Notes: generated by a model not told the origin, from the sequence alone. A stretch of 42,500 bases of DNA from Candidatus Methanorudis spinitermitis (GCA_031286225.1 JAITUQ010000054.1:1-42500), one strand, 5' to 3'. Numbered from the stretch's first letter, positions 1 through 8,844 are shown. Translations and numbers: made by a program.

Positions 1-105
1 TCTGTCTATAAACATGTCTATCTAAATGTACTTTTAATAGGCATGATGATTAGCACAGGTTATAGAGAAGTTGAAGAAATAACAAGGCTCGTAGAATTCA
101 CATAA
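1..105 (+). CDS. C-terminal end of an unidentified protein (partial, 34 residues)
   Basis: An open frame runs from the first base of the window to a TAA at 103-105. The 34 visible residues include a short hydrophobic stretch (LNVLLIGMMIST) followed by a charged tail (YREVEEITRLVEFT). The gene starts outside the window. I do not recognise the family. The amino acid mixture is more protein-like than the AT-rich DNA after it, which is why I call it coding. It is co-directional with the methyltransferase gene that follows, but 434 bases and a separate TATA box lie between them, so the two are probably transcribed apart. Confidence 0.45.
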   Translation, partial: SVYKHVYLNVLLIGMMISTGYREVEEITRLVEFT

Positions 106-300
106 ATCAGACACCTTGACATAAACTATTTAATCAATGAATGAATGTTAAAAATTTTATCAAACAATTTAATCAAATAATAACTAATAAAATTCTCTTT
201 GATAATTTTTATTTTATTATCATAACCTTATTAATTAATAAAAAAATTATTTTCTATTTATAAATTTAAAAATTAAAATTTTTCTAAAAAAAATTTTAAA

Positions 301-473
301 AAAAAAATCAGTTTATATTAAAAAAATACTTTAAAAAAATTAAAAAATTAAAAAATTAATATATTTAATAAAAGTATTTTAGAAAAACAAAAAAATTAAA
401 TTAAGTTATATACTAAAAAATTTTAAAACAATGAAAAAAATCAGTTTATATTAAAAAAATACTTTAAAAAAAT
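301..473. repeat. Exact 40-bp direct repeat, two copies 133 bp apart
   Basis: Bases 301-340 and 434-473 are identical over 40 positions, with the core CAGTTTATATTA between A-runs. The second copy ends seven bases before the TATA box of the methyltransferase gene. Such a long identity is unlikely by chance even in this base composition, so it is a recent local duplication or a pair of upstream regulatory elements. Confidence 0.75.
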
Positions 474-480
474 AAAAAAC

Positions 481-490
481 TATATAAATA
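481..490 (+). promoter_or_regulatory. TATA box of the trmJ-like gene
   Basis: TATATAAATA lies about 50 bases before the ATG at 540. An archaeal TATA box sets the start about 25 bases downstream, giving an expected 5' end near 510 and a leader of about 30 bases that contains GGAG at 511-514. Confidence 0.6.
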
Positions 491-539
491 TATTTATTAT
501 AAAAAACAATGGAGATAAAAGGTTAATTTAGAAAAATTA

Positions 540-1430
540 ATGGGGGTTATTGAAGTAGGAGATATAAAATCAAAGAAAAAAATCATAGTTGATGATGATA
601 CCGCCAATATTGTTAAAGAAAAAGAAGTTAACGAAGTTAAATCAACGTCTAAAGCAAAATTAAAATCTAAAAATAAAAAAAGTTCTACTCAAGAAAGAAT
701 ACTATTATCTAAAAACCATAAAAGAGTGGAAGAAAATATATTTGTTGTTTTTGTTGAATGTGAGTCATCAGGAAATGTTGGTTTCTTAGCTAGAGCTATG
801 GCTAATTTTGGTTTGAAAAATTTGATTCTTATTAATCCATGTGAACTTAAAAAAGAAGCTTATTATCAAGCTATGCATGCTAAAAACATTGTAGAGACAG
901 CAAAAATTTTTGATACAATAGAAGACTTTTTAAAGAAAGAAAATGTTGATTTCATAGTTGGTTCAACTGGAACTCCTGGGGGAAGCTATAATTTAGCGCG
1001 AATTCCTATAAAACCTGAAGAATTAGGTAAATCTATGAATTTGAACAATAAAATAGCCATTATATTTGGTAGAGAAGGAGATGGTCTATACAATCATGAA
1101 ATTGATCTTTGTGATATTATAGTGAGTATTCCAACCAATCACTCTTACCCTATTATGAATATAAGCCATGCAGCAGCTATTATCTTTTATGAAATATTTA
1201 AAAATAGAAATGAATTCAACGCTGAAGGGTTAGAAGAAGCTACAGCTATTGAAAAAAAGTATTTACTAGAAGATATGGAGAAAATTGTAGCTATTTTAGA
1301 CCTTCCTGAGCATAAACAAAAAACAGCTCTGAAATCTTTCAAAAATATTATAAACAGAGCATTTATCACTGGAAGAGAAGTTCATACATTAAAAGGAGTA
1401 CTAAGAAGAATTATAATGAACTTCAAATAA
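540..1430 (+). CDS. trmJ: tRNA/rRNA methyltransferase of the SPOUT superfamily, TrmJ-like
   Basis: A 296-residue member of the archaeal TrmH group 1 (TrmJ) methyltransferases, which use S-adenosylmethionine to 2'-O-methylate tRNA, at position 32 in the archaeal enzymes studied. The catalytic domain begins near residue 65 with VFVECESSGNVGFLARAMA. The SPOUT knot motifs are visible as IIFGREGDGL (174-183) and IPTNHSYPIMNISHA (197-211). About 65 residues in front are a Lys/Ser-rich, low-complexity extension that most family members lack and that may bind RNA. The ATG at 540 is the first possible start, because an in-frame TAA sits at 516-518. There is no close ribosome binding site. The gene stands alone between two long AT-rich gaps. 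The family is clear; the exact RNA target is inferred. Confidence 0.85.
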   Translation: MGVIEVGDIKSKKKIIVDDDTANIVKEKEVNEVKSTSKAKLKSKNKKSSTQERILLSKNHKRVEENIFVVFVECESSGNVGFLARAMANFGLKNLILINPCELKKEAYYQAMHAKNIVETAKIFDTIEDFLKKENVDFIVGSTGTPGGSYNLARIPIKPEELGKSMNLNNKIAIIFGREGDGLYNHEIDLCDIIVSIPTNHSYPIMNISHAAAIIFYEIFKNRNEFNAEGLEEATAIEKKYLLEDMEKIVAILDLPEHKQKTALKSFKNIINRAFITGREVHTLKGVLRRIIMNFK

Positions 1431-1841
1431 ATATTATGTAACATCTCTTTAGAAATTAAAAAAAATATTTGCTAATTTCATTTAAATAAAAAAATGAAAA
1501 CAATAAATATAAACTAACCTTAAAAAAAATATTTTAAAAAATTTATATAGTTAAAAAAAAATTAATGTAATTAAAAAAAATATTTAATTATAACATTTTT
1601 CAATAAAATTTTAAAATATAATCTATTAATGATATAATTTATATTAATGATTTAAATTAAAAAGATTATAATACATTTTTAAAACAAACATAGTTAAAAT
1701 AAACATTGAAAAAAACTATTTTTATCATTTAATTAAAAATAAAATACAGTAAAAAAATTAATATGATTTAAAAAAAATCATATTTATTAACATTAATAAG
1801 ATTTATAATATTATAAAAAAATTTATTTTAGGAATTAATAA
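1431..1841. other. AT-rich intergenic region, no gene seen
   Basis: About 410 bases of A/T runs with no credible open frame. T-rich tracts soon after 1430 could end trmJ transcription. A TATA-like stretch (around 1801-1815) precedes the dCTP deaminase gene, whose AGGA ribosome binding site lies at 1830-1833. Confidence 0.55.
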
Positions 1842-2429
1842 ATGACAATCTTAAGTGATGTATATATCAAAAAATTTCTTAAAGAAGGAAAAATTCAAAT
1901 AAAACCTTTAATAAATCCTGAAATGCAAATTCAACCATCTTCAGTAGATTTAAGAATTGGAAATGAGTTTAAAGGATTTAAAATCATTAAAAAACCATTT
2001 ATTGATCCTAAAGATCCTGAAAACATCGATTCTTACATGGAATCTATTCATGTTGAAGACGGAGAAGCTTTTATTATCCATCCAAATGAGTTCACATTAG
2101 CCACCACTTTAGAAACTGTTACAGTTCCTGATGATTTAGTAGCTAGGGTTGAAGGGAGATCCTCAATGGGTAGGCTTGGAATAACAATGCATGTAACCGC
2201 AGGTTTCATAGATCCTGGGTTTGAAGGTAAAATCACTTTAGAAATATCAAACATAGGAAAAATGCCAGTAGCTTTGTATCCTGGTCAAAGAGCTTGTCAA
2301 ATCGTGTTTGAAACTATGACTTCTCCAGCTGAAAAGCCTTATGGACACCCAGACAGAGATAGTAAATATATGGGTCAGACAAAACCAGAAGGTAGCCGTA
2401 TTAAACAGGATTATGAGCTAAAAAGATAA
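1842..2429 (+). CDS. dcd: dCTP deaminase (possibly bifunctional dCTP deaminase/dUTPase)
   Basis: A 195-residue trimeric-dUTPase-fold enzyme that deaminates dCTP to dUTP for thymidylate supply and limits dUTP entering DNA. The signature EGRSSMGRLG lies at 104-113 and HVTAGFIDPGFEGKITLE at 117-134. E134 aligns with the catalytic glutamate of Escherichia coli Dcd (E138). The length is the usual one for archaeal Dcd. Archaeal relatives such as the Methanocaldococcus enzyme also hydrolyse dUTP; the sequence does not let me decide whether this one does. The ATG at 1842 is preceded by AGGA about eight bases upstream. GlyRS follows in the same direction after 140 bases with its own ribosome binding site, so the two may or may not be cotranscribed. 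Confidence 0.9.
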   Translation: MTILSDVYIKKFLKEGKIQIKPLINPEMQIQPSSVDLRIGNEFKGFKIIKKPFIDPKDPENIDSYMESIHVEDGEAFIIHPNEFTLATTLETVTVPDDLVARVEGRSSMGRLGITMHVTAGFIDPGFEGKITLEISNIGKMPVALYPGQRACQIVFETMTSPAEKPYGHPDRDSKYMGQTKPEGSRIKQDYELKR

Positions 2430-2556
2430 ATATTTAATATTGTATAAAATTATTATAAAGAATTAATTTTATTTAATTATTTTACAAATATTTTCTTAAT
2501 TAATTACTAATATCAACAAAACATTACAATTATGAATCACTACATCACTATATTTT

Positions 2557-2560
2557 GGAG
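2557..2560 (+). promoter_or_regulatory. Ribosome binding site that sets the GlyRS start
   Basis: GGAG lies nine bases before the ATG at 2570. A possible TTG start at 2555 would contain this site inside its first codons, so the ATG at 2570 is preferred. Confidence 0.7.
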
Positions 2561-2569
2561 TTATATATA

Positions 2570-4306
2570 ATGAATCATGACAAAATGATAAATATCAGTA
2601 CCAAAAGAGGATTTTTATGGCCATCTTATGAAATATACTCCGGAGTATCTGGATTTACTGATTATGGTCCACTTGGAGCTATTTTAAAAAACAATATAAT
2701 GCAGTTGTGGAGAAAACAGTACATAGCTGGAGAGGGATTTTTTGAAATAGAAAGTCCAACAGTTACGCCAGAAGAAGTATTAAAAGCTTCTGGACATGTT
2801 GACAATTTTACTGATCCTATGACCCAATGTAAAGGTTGCAGCGATGTTTATAGAGCTGACCACATCATTGAAGAACAAACTGGAATGGAAGTAGAAGGTT
2901 CGAATAATGAAAAACTTGATGAAATTGTTGAAAGACACAAAGTTAAATGTCCAAATTGTGGAGATAAATTAAGTGAAATATGGAATTATAACCTTATGTT
3001 TAAAACTTTGATTGGAGCTAAAGGAAATAAAACAGGTTATATGAGGCCAGAAACAGCTCAGGGAATATTTATCCAATTTAAGCGGCTTTCAAGGTTTTTT
3101 AAAAATAAACTTCCATTTGGAGTGGTTCAGCTTGGAAAAGCTTATAGAAATGAAATATCTCCAAGACAAGGAGTTATTAGACTTCGAGAATTCACACAAG
3201 CAGAAGCTGAAATATTTGTTGACCCTATGGACAAAACACATCCTAATTTCTCAAAAATAGCTAATGAAAAGCTTATTTTAAGCTCACAAGATACACAACT
3301 TAATAATAAAGAACCAATTACAATAACAGCAAAAGATGCACTGGATAAAGGAATTATAACTAGTGAAATCTTGATTTATCAAATATACTTAGCTAAAAAA
3401 TTTTTAAATGAGCTTGGAATTCCTCAAGAAGCATTAAGATTTAGACAACATTTGCCTAATGAAATGGCCCATTATGCAATAGACTGTTGGGACGTTGAAG
3501 CTTTAACAGATAGATATGGTTGGATAGAAATCATTGGAATAGCTGATAGAGGAGATTATGATTTAAAATCCCACTCAAAACATAGCAATGAGGATTTAAA
3601 TCTTTTTATCCAGTATGACATGCCTCAAAAAATAGCTAAGACTATTATTAAATTAAATATGAGTAAATTTGGTCCATCATTTAAAGGAGATGCTCCAAAA
3701 GTTAAAAATTTCTTAGAAAATTTAGATGAAGCAGAAATTATAGCTATGAAGGAAGAAATTAATAAGAATGGTAAATATATTATTGAATTAGATTCAAGCT
3801 ATGAAGTTCTCCCAGAACATGTGGATTTTGACTATATTGAAGAAGAAGTTAAAGGAAAAAAAGTCGTGCCTCATGTAATTGAACCATCATTTGGTATTGA
3901 CCGCATACTTTACAGTGTACTCCTTCATTCATTCCATGTAGCTACAAGTGAAGAAGATAAAGATTATTTCAAATTAGCTAATAGAATTGCCCCAATACAA
4001 GTTGGTGTTTTCCCATTAATGAATAAAAAAGAATTAAATGAAATAGCTATTGAAATTACCGAAAATCTTCGCTCATCTGGATTTATGGTTAATTATGATA
4101 CTTCAGGAACAATTGGAAAGAGATATGCTCGCAACGATGAAATTGGTACTCCAGTAGCTATAACCGTTGATTATGAATCAATTGATGATAAAAAAGTTAC
4201 TATGAGAAACAGAGATACGGAAAAACAGGAAAGAATACCAATAACTAATTTAAAAGATGAATTGAATGAGTATTTTAAAGAAATGAATAATGAAAGGAAA
4301 ATTTAA
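2570..4306 (+). CDS. glyS: Glycyl-tRNA synthetase (archaeal/eukaryotic homodimeric type)
   Basis: A class II synthetase of about 578 residues that charges tRNA-Gly. From the ATG at 2570, motif 1 is in SGVSGFTDYGPLGAI (24-38). A zinc site has CKGC at 87-90 and CPNC at 127-130. Motif 2 contains the AYRNEISPRQGVIRLREF region (191-208), preceded by the glycine-recognition strand YMRPETAQGIF (157-167). Motif 3 appears as EPSFGIDRILYSVLL. The anticodon-binding domain starts near PIQVGVFPLMNKKE. The length fits the alpha2 enzymes of archaea and eukaryotes, not the bacterial alpha2-beta2 type. Nothing is missing. Starting at the in-frame TTG 15 bases upstream would add five residues but swallow the ribosome binding site. 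Confidence 0.95.
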   Translation: MNHDKMINISTKRGFLWPSYEIYSGVSGFTDYGPLGAILKNNIMQLWRKQYIAGEGFFEIESPTVTPEEVLKASGHVDNFTDPMTQCKGCSDVYRADHIIEEQTGMEVEGSNNEKLDEIVERHKVKCPNCGDKLSEIWNYNLMFKTLIGAKGNKTGYMRPETAQGIFIQFKRLSRFFKNKLPFGVVQLGKAYRNEISPRQGVIRLREFTQAEAEIFVDPMDKTHPNFSKIANEKLILSSQDTQLNNKEPITITAKDALDKGIITSEILIYQIYLAKKFLNELGIPQEALRFRQHLPNEMAHYAIDCWDVEALTDRYGWIEIIGIADRGDYDLKSHSKHSNEDLNLFIQYDMPQKIAKTIIKLNMSKFGPSFKGDAPKVKNFLENLDEAEIIAMKEEINKNGKYIIELDSSYEVLPEHVDFDYIEEEVKGKKVVPHVIEPSFGIDRILYSVLLHSFHVATSEEDKDYFKLANRIAPIQVGVFPLMNKKELNEIAIEITENLRSSGFMVNYDTSGTIGKRYARNDEIGTPVAITVDYESIDDKKVTMRNRDTEKQERIPITNLKDELNEYFKEMNNERKI

Positions 4307-4455
4307 TTCTTTTAAATTATTTATTTTTTAATAAATTTATAGAATTTTTATATACTAATTAAAAAAATAATAATTTTAAATTTATAGAACTTTTTAAAAT
4401 AAAAATTATAATATAAAAAAAATTAAGAAGATATATTATTAAATATAAGGGTTCT

Positions 4456-4980
4456 GTGATTATAATGATTAAAAAATTTATTTTAATAATATTTTTTGTT
4501 AGTGCTTTTATGTTGATAATGCCAGTTAGTTCATTATCAATTCAAAAATTGGACTCAGATTCTGTTATTTATCATGCTGGAAGTAATCATATGCATATGA
4601 AAGATAAATATGATAAATGTTATGATAATTATAACAAAAAATGTAAATATTATGGATACAGTCAAATACATTTTAGTATAAAAGGAAACAAAAGTGAATT
4701 AAACGAAGTTAAAAAAGTTAAAGTTAAAATTAATGGGAAAACAATTAAAACCTACAAAAATGTTAATTTTTCAAAATCTAAAAGGATTAATTTATATTTT
4801 GATAAAACTTTTATAAAAAGAAACATTAAAGGTAAAAAGTACACCATAGAAGAATACAACAAAAACAATAAAATTCTAAAAATAAAAAAAGGCAAAATCA
4901 AAAGCATATCTAAATATCCTTTATTCTTCCCTCCAGGATATCCAGTTTCTCCAACTGATACTATGCCTCATGTTCCTTGA
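4456..4980 (+). CDS. Small secreted protein of unknown function
   Basis: A protein of about 170 residues with a clear signal peptide: two lysines, then a hydrophobic core (FILIIFFVSAFMLIMPVSS). The mature part begins with a His/Met/Tyr-rich segment (HAGSNHMHMKDKYDKCYDN) holding two cysteines eight residues apart. It continues with a Lys/Asn-rich part whose valine-lysine alternation (KKVKVKINGKTIKTYKN) resembles one beta sandwich of an adhesin-like protein, and ends in a proline-rich tail (FFPPGYPVSPTDTMPHVP). There is no transmembrane anchor after the signal. The start is uncertain between GTG 4456, close after AAGG at 4447-4450, and ATG 4465. I do not recognise a family; an exported surface or metal-binding role is only a guess. 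Confidence 0.65.
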   Translation: MIIMIKKFILIIFFVSAFMLIMPVSSLSIQKLDSDSVIYHAGSNHMHMKDKYDKCYDNYNKKCKYYGYSQIHFSIKGNKSELNEVKKVKVKINGKTIKTYKNVNFSKSKRINLYFDKTFIKRNIKGKKYTIEEYNKNNKILKIKKGKIKSISKYPLFFPPGYPVSPTDTMPHVP

Positions 4981-5319
4981 TATTTGTTGATCTTGTTGGT
5001 GAATAATGCTGAAAATTTAAATGGATACAAGACCAAAGAAGAAAATTTAATAAATTTCTGATAATATATTAAGAAAATCCTAGTTATAATGACTAATAAA
5101 TAATAATCTATGATTTTTCCTTAATATATTACAATTCTTTTTTAATAATCAATTCATCCATTTTTATCTTTTTAATTATTTTTACTTGTTTTTTAGCTAT
5201 ATTTGTGAGTTTATTTATTATCAAGTCAATAAAAACCAAGTTCAAATAATTATGAACCTGATTCTTTTTTAAGCAAAATCAAAATTTGTTTTAAAAAATG
5301 TTATCTTAAAGATGTTTTT
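4981..5319. other. Intergenic region between convergent genes
   Basis: It separates the plus-strand secreted protein from the minus-strand regulator. It holds a long near-perfect inverted repeat (5062-5131, listed separately) and a smaller GTTCA...TGAAC inversion around 5240-5258. No gene of useful length is seen. Confidence 0.55.
5062..5131. terminator. Long inverted repeat, possible two-way terminator
   Basis: Bases 5062-5079 (TAATATATTAAGAAAATC) are nearly the reverse complement of 5112-5131, with a gap of 32 bases between the arms. The right arm carries a TTTTT run. The position between two convergent genes fits a shared terminator or mRNA-end hairpin. Confidence 0.45.
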
Positions 5320-6204
5320 TCACTCCTTTTTTATAAGTTTTAAATCAAAAAGCATCAATGGACTAGCAATTTCTTTATAATGATTAAAAAGGCTTAAACC
5401 CCAATCAATAGCTTTTTCTGATTTATCCAATAAGATTTTTGAATCATTATAGCTGCCATCTTCAAAAAATAGGGATAAAGAAAGAAAATCTTCGCAAACT
5501 GTTAAAAACAAGTTTAAATTTTCTTTTACTTTCCATATTTTTAAATTATTTCTTTTTTCATTATAATTTGAATTTTTGAACAATTTTTTTCTATAGCCAT
5601 TGCTATTAATAGATTCAAAAATATTTTCATCAATTATTAGCTCTATATCACAGTTATTATCTAATTTATGAACAATTGCATCTAAATGGACTTTTGAAAA
5701 TATTGGTAAAGCTATTTTTAACTTATTAGATTTGGATATTAACTTTATATATTCATTTAATGGCTTTATTAAATCATTTTCATCAGAAATTATATACTCT
5801 GGATTTTGGAAAATACCTATTTCTTTTAAATATTGTGAAGGAATAGCTGATATATCCTGATTTTTCCAAAAATCAATATTATGCCCAATTGAGTACCATT
5901 TTTCAATTAGCTTTATGAGATTTACTGCAAGTATATATCCAGTTGAAGATAAGGAGTAATATTTATCAAATTTTTTTATTAAGCTATTTTTTTCAAGTTC
6001 TTTTATTCCATGTAATATAGTTGCAGATGGCTTTTTTAAGTCATCCCTAAGTGTAGCTAATTTTTTTTTATTATTGTATAAACTTAATAATAATTTTGTT
6101 CTCATTGTTGAACTTAAAATGTGTCGAATATAGCTAAATTCATTAAAATAAATTAATGGTTCAGTAAAATTCAAATTTTCAATCGATGTGTTTTTTTCAT
6201 GCAT
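5320..6204 (-). CDS. Winged-helix regulator of the methanogen FilR1/DUF1724 family (copy 2)
   Basis: A 294-residue transcription regulator. The N-terminal part is a winged helix (about residues 28-95) with a recognition region like LRDDLKKPSATILHGIKEL. The rest matches the FilR1 middle domain, ending in the typical LSLSLFFEDGSYNDSKILLD and KAIDWGLSLFNHYKE. Family members in methanogens control methanogenesis and cell-envelope genes, sensing an unknown small molecule through the C-terminal domain. It lies 84 bases downstream of a paralogue in the same direction (6289-7116), so the pair probably forms one unit born by duplication. The target genes cannot be read from the sequence. Confidence 0.75.
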   Translation of the reverse strand: MHEKNTSIENLNFTEPLIYFNEFSYIRHILSSTMRTKLLLSLYNNKKKLATLRDDLKKPSATILHGIKELEKNSLIKKFDKYYSLSSTGYILAVNLIKLIEKWYSIGHNIDFWKNQDISAIPSQYLKEIGIFQNPEYIISDENDLIKPLNEYIKLISKSNKLKIALPIFSKVHLDAIVHKLDNNCDIELIIDENIFESINSNGYRKKLFKNSNYNEKRNNLKIWKVKENLNLFLTVCEDFLSLSLFFEDGSYNDSKILLDKSEKAIDWGLSLFNHYKEIASPLMLFDLKLIKKE

Positions 6205-6288
6205 TTTATCAAATCCTATTTTTTTAAAAAAAAGAATGAAAAAATAATTTTAAAAATAATAATTAAAAAAAATATAGATAAAGAAATG

Positions 6289-7116
6289 TTATAAACTCAA
6301 ATATAAATTTTTCCCGAAGGATTTATAGATTTCAAATGTTTTATTTCCCCAATCAATAGCTTCTTTAGTCTTAGATATTAAAATTTTATTTTGATCATAG
6401 CTATTATCAACCTTGAAAAGTCCAAATGACATAAAATTATTAGCTACTGTTAAAGCAAATTCAACATTGTTCAATGATTTGATTTTCAATTTACCTTCAT
6501 TTAATCTTATTTTAGTTAAATTTTGATTCATTGACTTTATAAAAGAATTAGCTATTGATTTTGGAAGTAGAAATTCAATATTAGCTTTGTTTTTCATTAA
6601 ATTTTCAAAAATTGTATAATATTCAGGATGAACAAATGGAAAAATTGATTTCACATTCTTGGATCTTTTTAAAAGCTTTTTAAAATAATTATGAGTTTTA
6701 TAAATATCAGTTGGATTTGATTCTATTATTTTAGAGCCTTTAAGTTGAGATATCTTTTTTAGAGATTCAATATTAATAGATTCTGTGTTATGGTCTCGCC
6801 AAAAATTAGAATATTCATTTAATACATTTATAGAGTCGTTAAAATCAATTATATCCCATAATTTCATTTTTATTAAATTACTTAATTGATATTTCCCTGA
6901 TATTTGAGTAATATATCCTCTTTCTTCTAGTTTATGAATATTATTTGAAATAGAACTATAGGTTAAGTTTGCTTTAATATGTATGTCTTTCATTGTAAGT
7001 GGTTCATATAATAAACAATTTAATATTTTCATCCTAATTTTCGAGTTAATAAAAAATTTTAACTCATTTTCAATGTATTCATAGCTGTTGAAATTATTAT
7101 TTTTAGTTTTAATCAT
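6289..7116 (-). CDS. Winged-helix regulator of the methanogen FilR1/DUF1724 family (copy 1)
   Basis: A 275-residue paralogue of the gene downstream of it. The N-terminal winged helix (about 25-90) contains LTYSSISNNIHKLEERGYI. The C-terminal effector domain ends with FMSFGLFKVDNSYDQNKIL and EAIDWGNKTFEIYKSF. The start at 7116 is supported by GGAGG six bases upstream. It heads a two-gene unit reading toward lower coordinates. Repeated AAATATTTCG boxes and a pair of 21-bp repeats lie in its upstream region (7117-7367) and may be self-operators. No signal peptide or membrane segment is seen. Confidence 0.75.
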   Translation of the reverse strand: MIKTKNNNFNSYEYIENELKFFINSKIRMKILNCLLYEPLTMKDIHIKANLTYSSISNNIHKLEERGYITQISGKYQLSNLIKMKLWDIIDFNDSINVLNEYSNFWRDHNTESINIESLKKISQLKGSKIIESNPTDIYKTHNYFKKLLKRSKNVKSIFPFVHPEYYTIFENLMKNKANIEFLLPKSIANSFIKSMNQNLTKIRLNEGKLKIKSLNNVEFALTVANNFMSFGLFKVDNSYDQNKILISKTKEAIDWGNKTFEIYKSFGKNLYLSL

Positions 7117-7255
7117 TATAATCCTCCATTAATTTTTTATTCTAAATTAAAAAATATTAAAAAGTCGAAATATTTTAAAAAAACTTTTTAAAAACATTCC
7201 CCAATATAATATTAATAATTAGTAAAAAAGTAATAATAGATTTGAATTATTACTA

Positions 7256-7320
7256 TATAAATATTTCGTAATACAAATTAAAACAAGAAAAAGTATAGAT
7301 ATAAATATTTCATGATACAA
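7256..7320. repeat. Pair of 21-bp repeats upstream of the regulator pair
   Basis: Bases 7256-7276 and 7300-7320 match at 19 of 21 positions (core TATAAATATTTC then ATACAA), 44 bases apart, which is about four helical turns. The same AAATATTTCG core recurs in the opposite orientation near 7165-7175. The spacing and the place in front of a regulator gene suggest operator sites. They overlap TATA-like sequence, so a chance match of promoters is the alternative. Confidence 0.45.
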
Positions 7321-7367
7321 GAAAAAATGGAATGAAATAGTGAAAAAAGTTTTTATCTATATAATTT

Positions 7368-8309
7368 TTAGATAATTGAATTTTTAATCCCGTATTTTTC
7401 AGAACAAGTAGCTAATCTCTTGTATATCTTATTTTGATAGCTAAGATTAGGATATTCTTTATTATCAAACAGTTTTTTAGTTTTATCCAAAACATCAGGA
7501 AAGTGTTCTTTAATTAGATTGTAATATTTTGTTTTTGAATCATTAGCTGAGTCTCCAAAAAGTGTTAAAGAACCTCCAAAAAGATAATCACAACCAATAT
7601 CTTTAAATTTAGCTAATATTTCATCAATAGCTACTTCTGTATCAGAAATGTATGGTAATAATGGCATCAAAGATACACCAACTAAAAATTTCTTATTTTT
7701 AAGTGTCTTCATAGCTTTAATACGCCTTTTTATATTTGGAGCTGATTTTTCAAAAAGATTAGCTATTTTCTCATCTAAGGTGGAAAATGAAAAAGTAACT
7801 AAAACTTTTGATTTTAAATTTCCTATATCATCTGGTAAAATAGAGTTTTGATTAATCTTTTCTAAAATATCAATATCTCGAAGTATTAAATCTGATTTTG
7901 TTACTATATGTACTGGGAATTTAAACCTGTTGATTACTTTCAAAATGTCCCTTGTTAGGAAAAGTTCACGCTCTATATCAATATAAGGATCAGTAGCTGA
8001 TCCAATGAGAATTACTGCACGCTGTCTATTTTTAGCTTTCTTCTTCAGTTGAGTTCTTAAAATATCAGGAGCATTTGATTTTATAAAAAAAGAATTAGTA
8101 GAATCTGCATATTTACTTCCATTAATATAGCAATAATTACAATTAAATGAACATCCTAAATAGGGATTTAAAGAATAATCTCCTAAAAAAATACTTCTAT
8201 TTTCCTTACTTTTATTTAAAATGGTTTTTACATTTTTTTCTTTAAAACCATATCTTTTAACTATTGTAGATTGTCTATTAAATGAATCAAATATTATATT
8301 ACTCTCCAA
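7368..8309 (-). CDS. Radical SAM protein of the spore-photoproduct-lyase-like family (COG1533)
   Basis: A 313-residue radical SAM enzyme. The cluster-binding motif is CSFNCNYC at residues 53-60 (C-x3-C-x2-C), preceded by SLNPYLGC, typical of the SPL-like proteins often named DNA repair photolyase. The rest follows a partial TIM barrel with ILIGSATDPYIDIE and HIVTKSDLILRD. The substrate is unknown; true DNA photoproduct repair is not proven for archaeal members. The only possible start near the expected N-terminus is TTG at 8309, because a TAA lies two codons upstream and no ATG follows before the motif. There is no ribosome binding site ahead of it, so the message may be leaderless. Confidence 0.8.
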   Translation of the reverse strand: MESNIIFDSFNRQSTIVKRYGFKEKNVKTILNKSKENRSIFLGDYSLNPYLGCSFNCNYCYINGSKYADSTNSFFIKSNAPDILRTQLKKKAKNRQRAVILIGSATDPYIDIERELFLTRDILKVINRFKFPVHIVTKSDLILRDIDILEKINQNSILPDDIGNLKSKVLVTFSFSTLDEKIANLFEKSAPNIKRRIKAMKTLKNKKFLVGVSLMPLLPYISDTEVAIDEILAKFKDIGCDYLFGGSLTLFGDSANDSKTKYYNLIKEHFPDVLDKTKKLFDNKEYPNLSYQNKIYKRLATCSEKYGIKNSII

Positions 8310-8844
8310 GTTTTACAATATTATAATATTTTAATTTTCTAGGAAAATATTATTAAATCATTCTATAGAAAATTTTGTTTTGAAATAGCTATTTGTAATA
8401 AAACAATACCCTTTAATAAAACTAATATATAAAATTATAAAACGATACTATTAAAAAGAAACAATCCACATTAATTATAAAATAATTCTATTTAATAAAA
8501 TAATATATAAAATTATAATAATAATTCTATTAAAAAGAAACTATATATATTTATTATAAAATAATCTTTCTAAAAATATCCATAATCTAAAATTGTTCAT
8601 GAAAATAATAATAACTTAAAAAATGAAATTTTATAAAAACTATGAATTAATTAATTATTAATTTAAAACATATATTATCTGTAATTTATAATTATAATTT
8701 TTATTATAAATTTTATTTAATATATTCATTATAATTTTTATCAAAATTATAAATATTATCTTATAAATATTATCAAGGAAAAACAATAATTAAAAAATTC
8801 TAATAACAATTTAAAATATCATATTAAAGTCAAAAGGAAAAATA
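8310..8844. other. AT-rich divergent intergenic region with an imperfect tandem repeat
   Basis: It separates divergent genes and should carry two promoters. It holds a two-copy imperfect tandem repeat (8423-8572) and many TATA-like stretches, so the true promoters cannot be picked by eye. No open frame of note. Confidence 0.5.
8423..8572. repeat. Imperfect tandem repeat, unit about 78 bp, two copies
   Basis: Copies start at 8423 and 8501, each with TAATATATAAAATTATAA, then CTATTAAAAAGAAAC, then TTATAAAATAAT. The spacers between these blocks have diverged. The repeat lies upstream of the RaSEA gene and is probably an old duplication of promoter-like sequence. Confidence 0.55.

Larger units (their letters stand above)
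106..539. other. AT-rich intergenic region with a duplicated 40-bp segment and the trmJ promoter
   Basis: No open frame of note. The stretch is dominated by A and T runs. It holds a 40-bp direct repeat (301-340 and 434-473) and a good TATA box at 481-490, both listed separately. The T-rich stretch at about 200-240 could serve termination of the upstream partial gene. Confidence 0.6.

Noticed and set aside
2555..2569. TTG start for GlyRS
   Set aside because: It would include the GGAG ribosome binding site in the coding region; the ATG at 2570 has the right spacing.
4984..5061. Short plus-strand frame after the secreted protein gene
   Set aside because: About 25 codons with only TTG/GTG starts and no ribosome binding site; not supportable.
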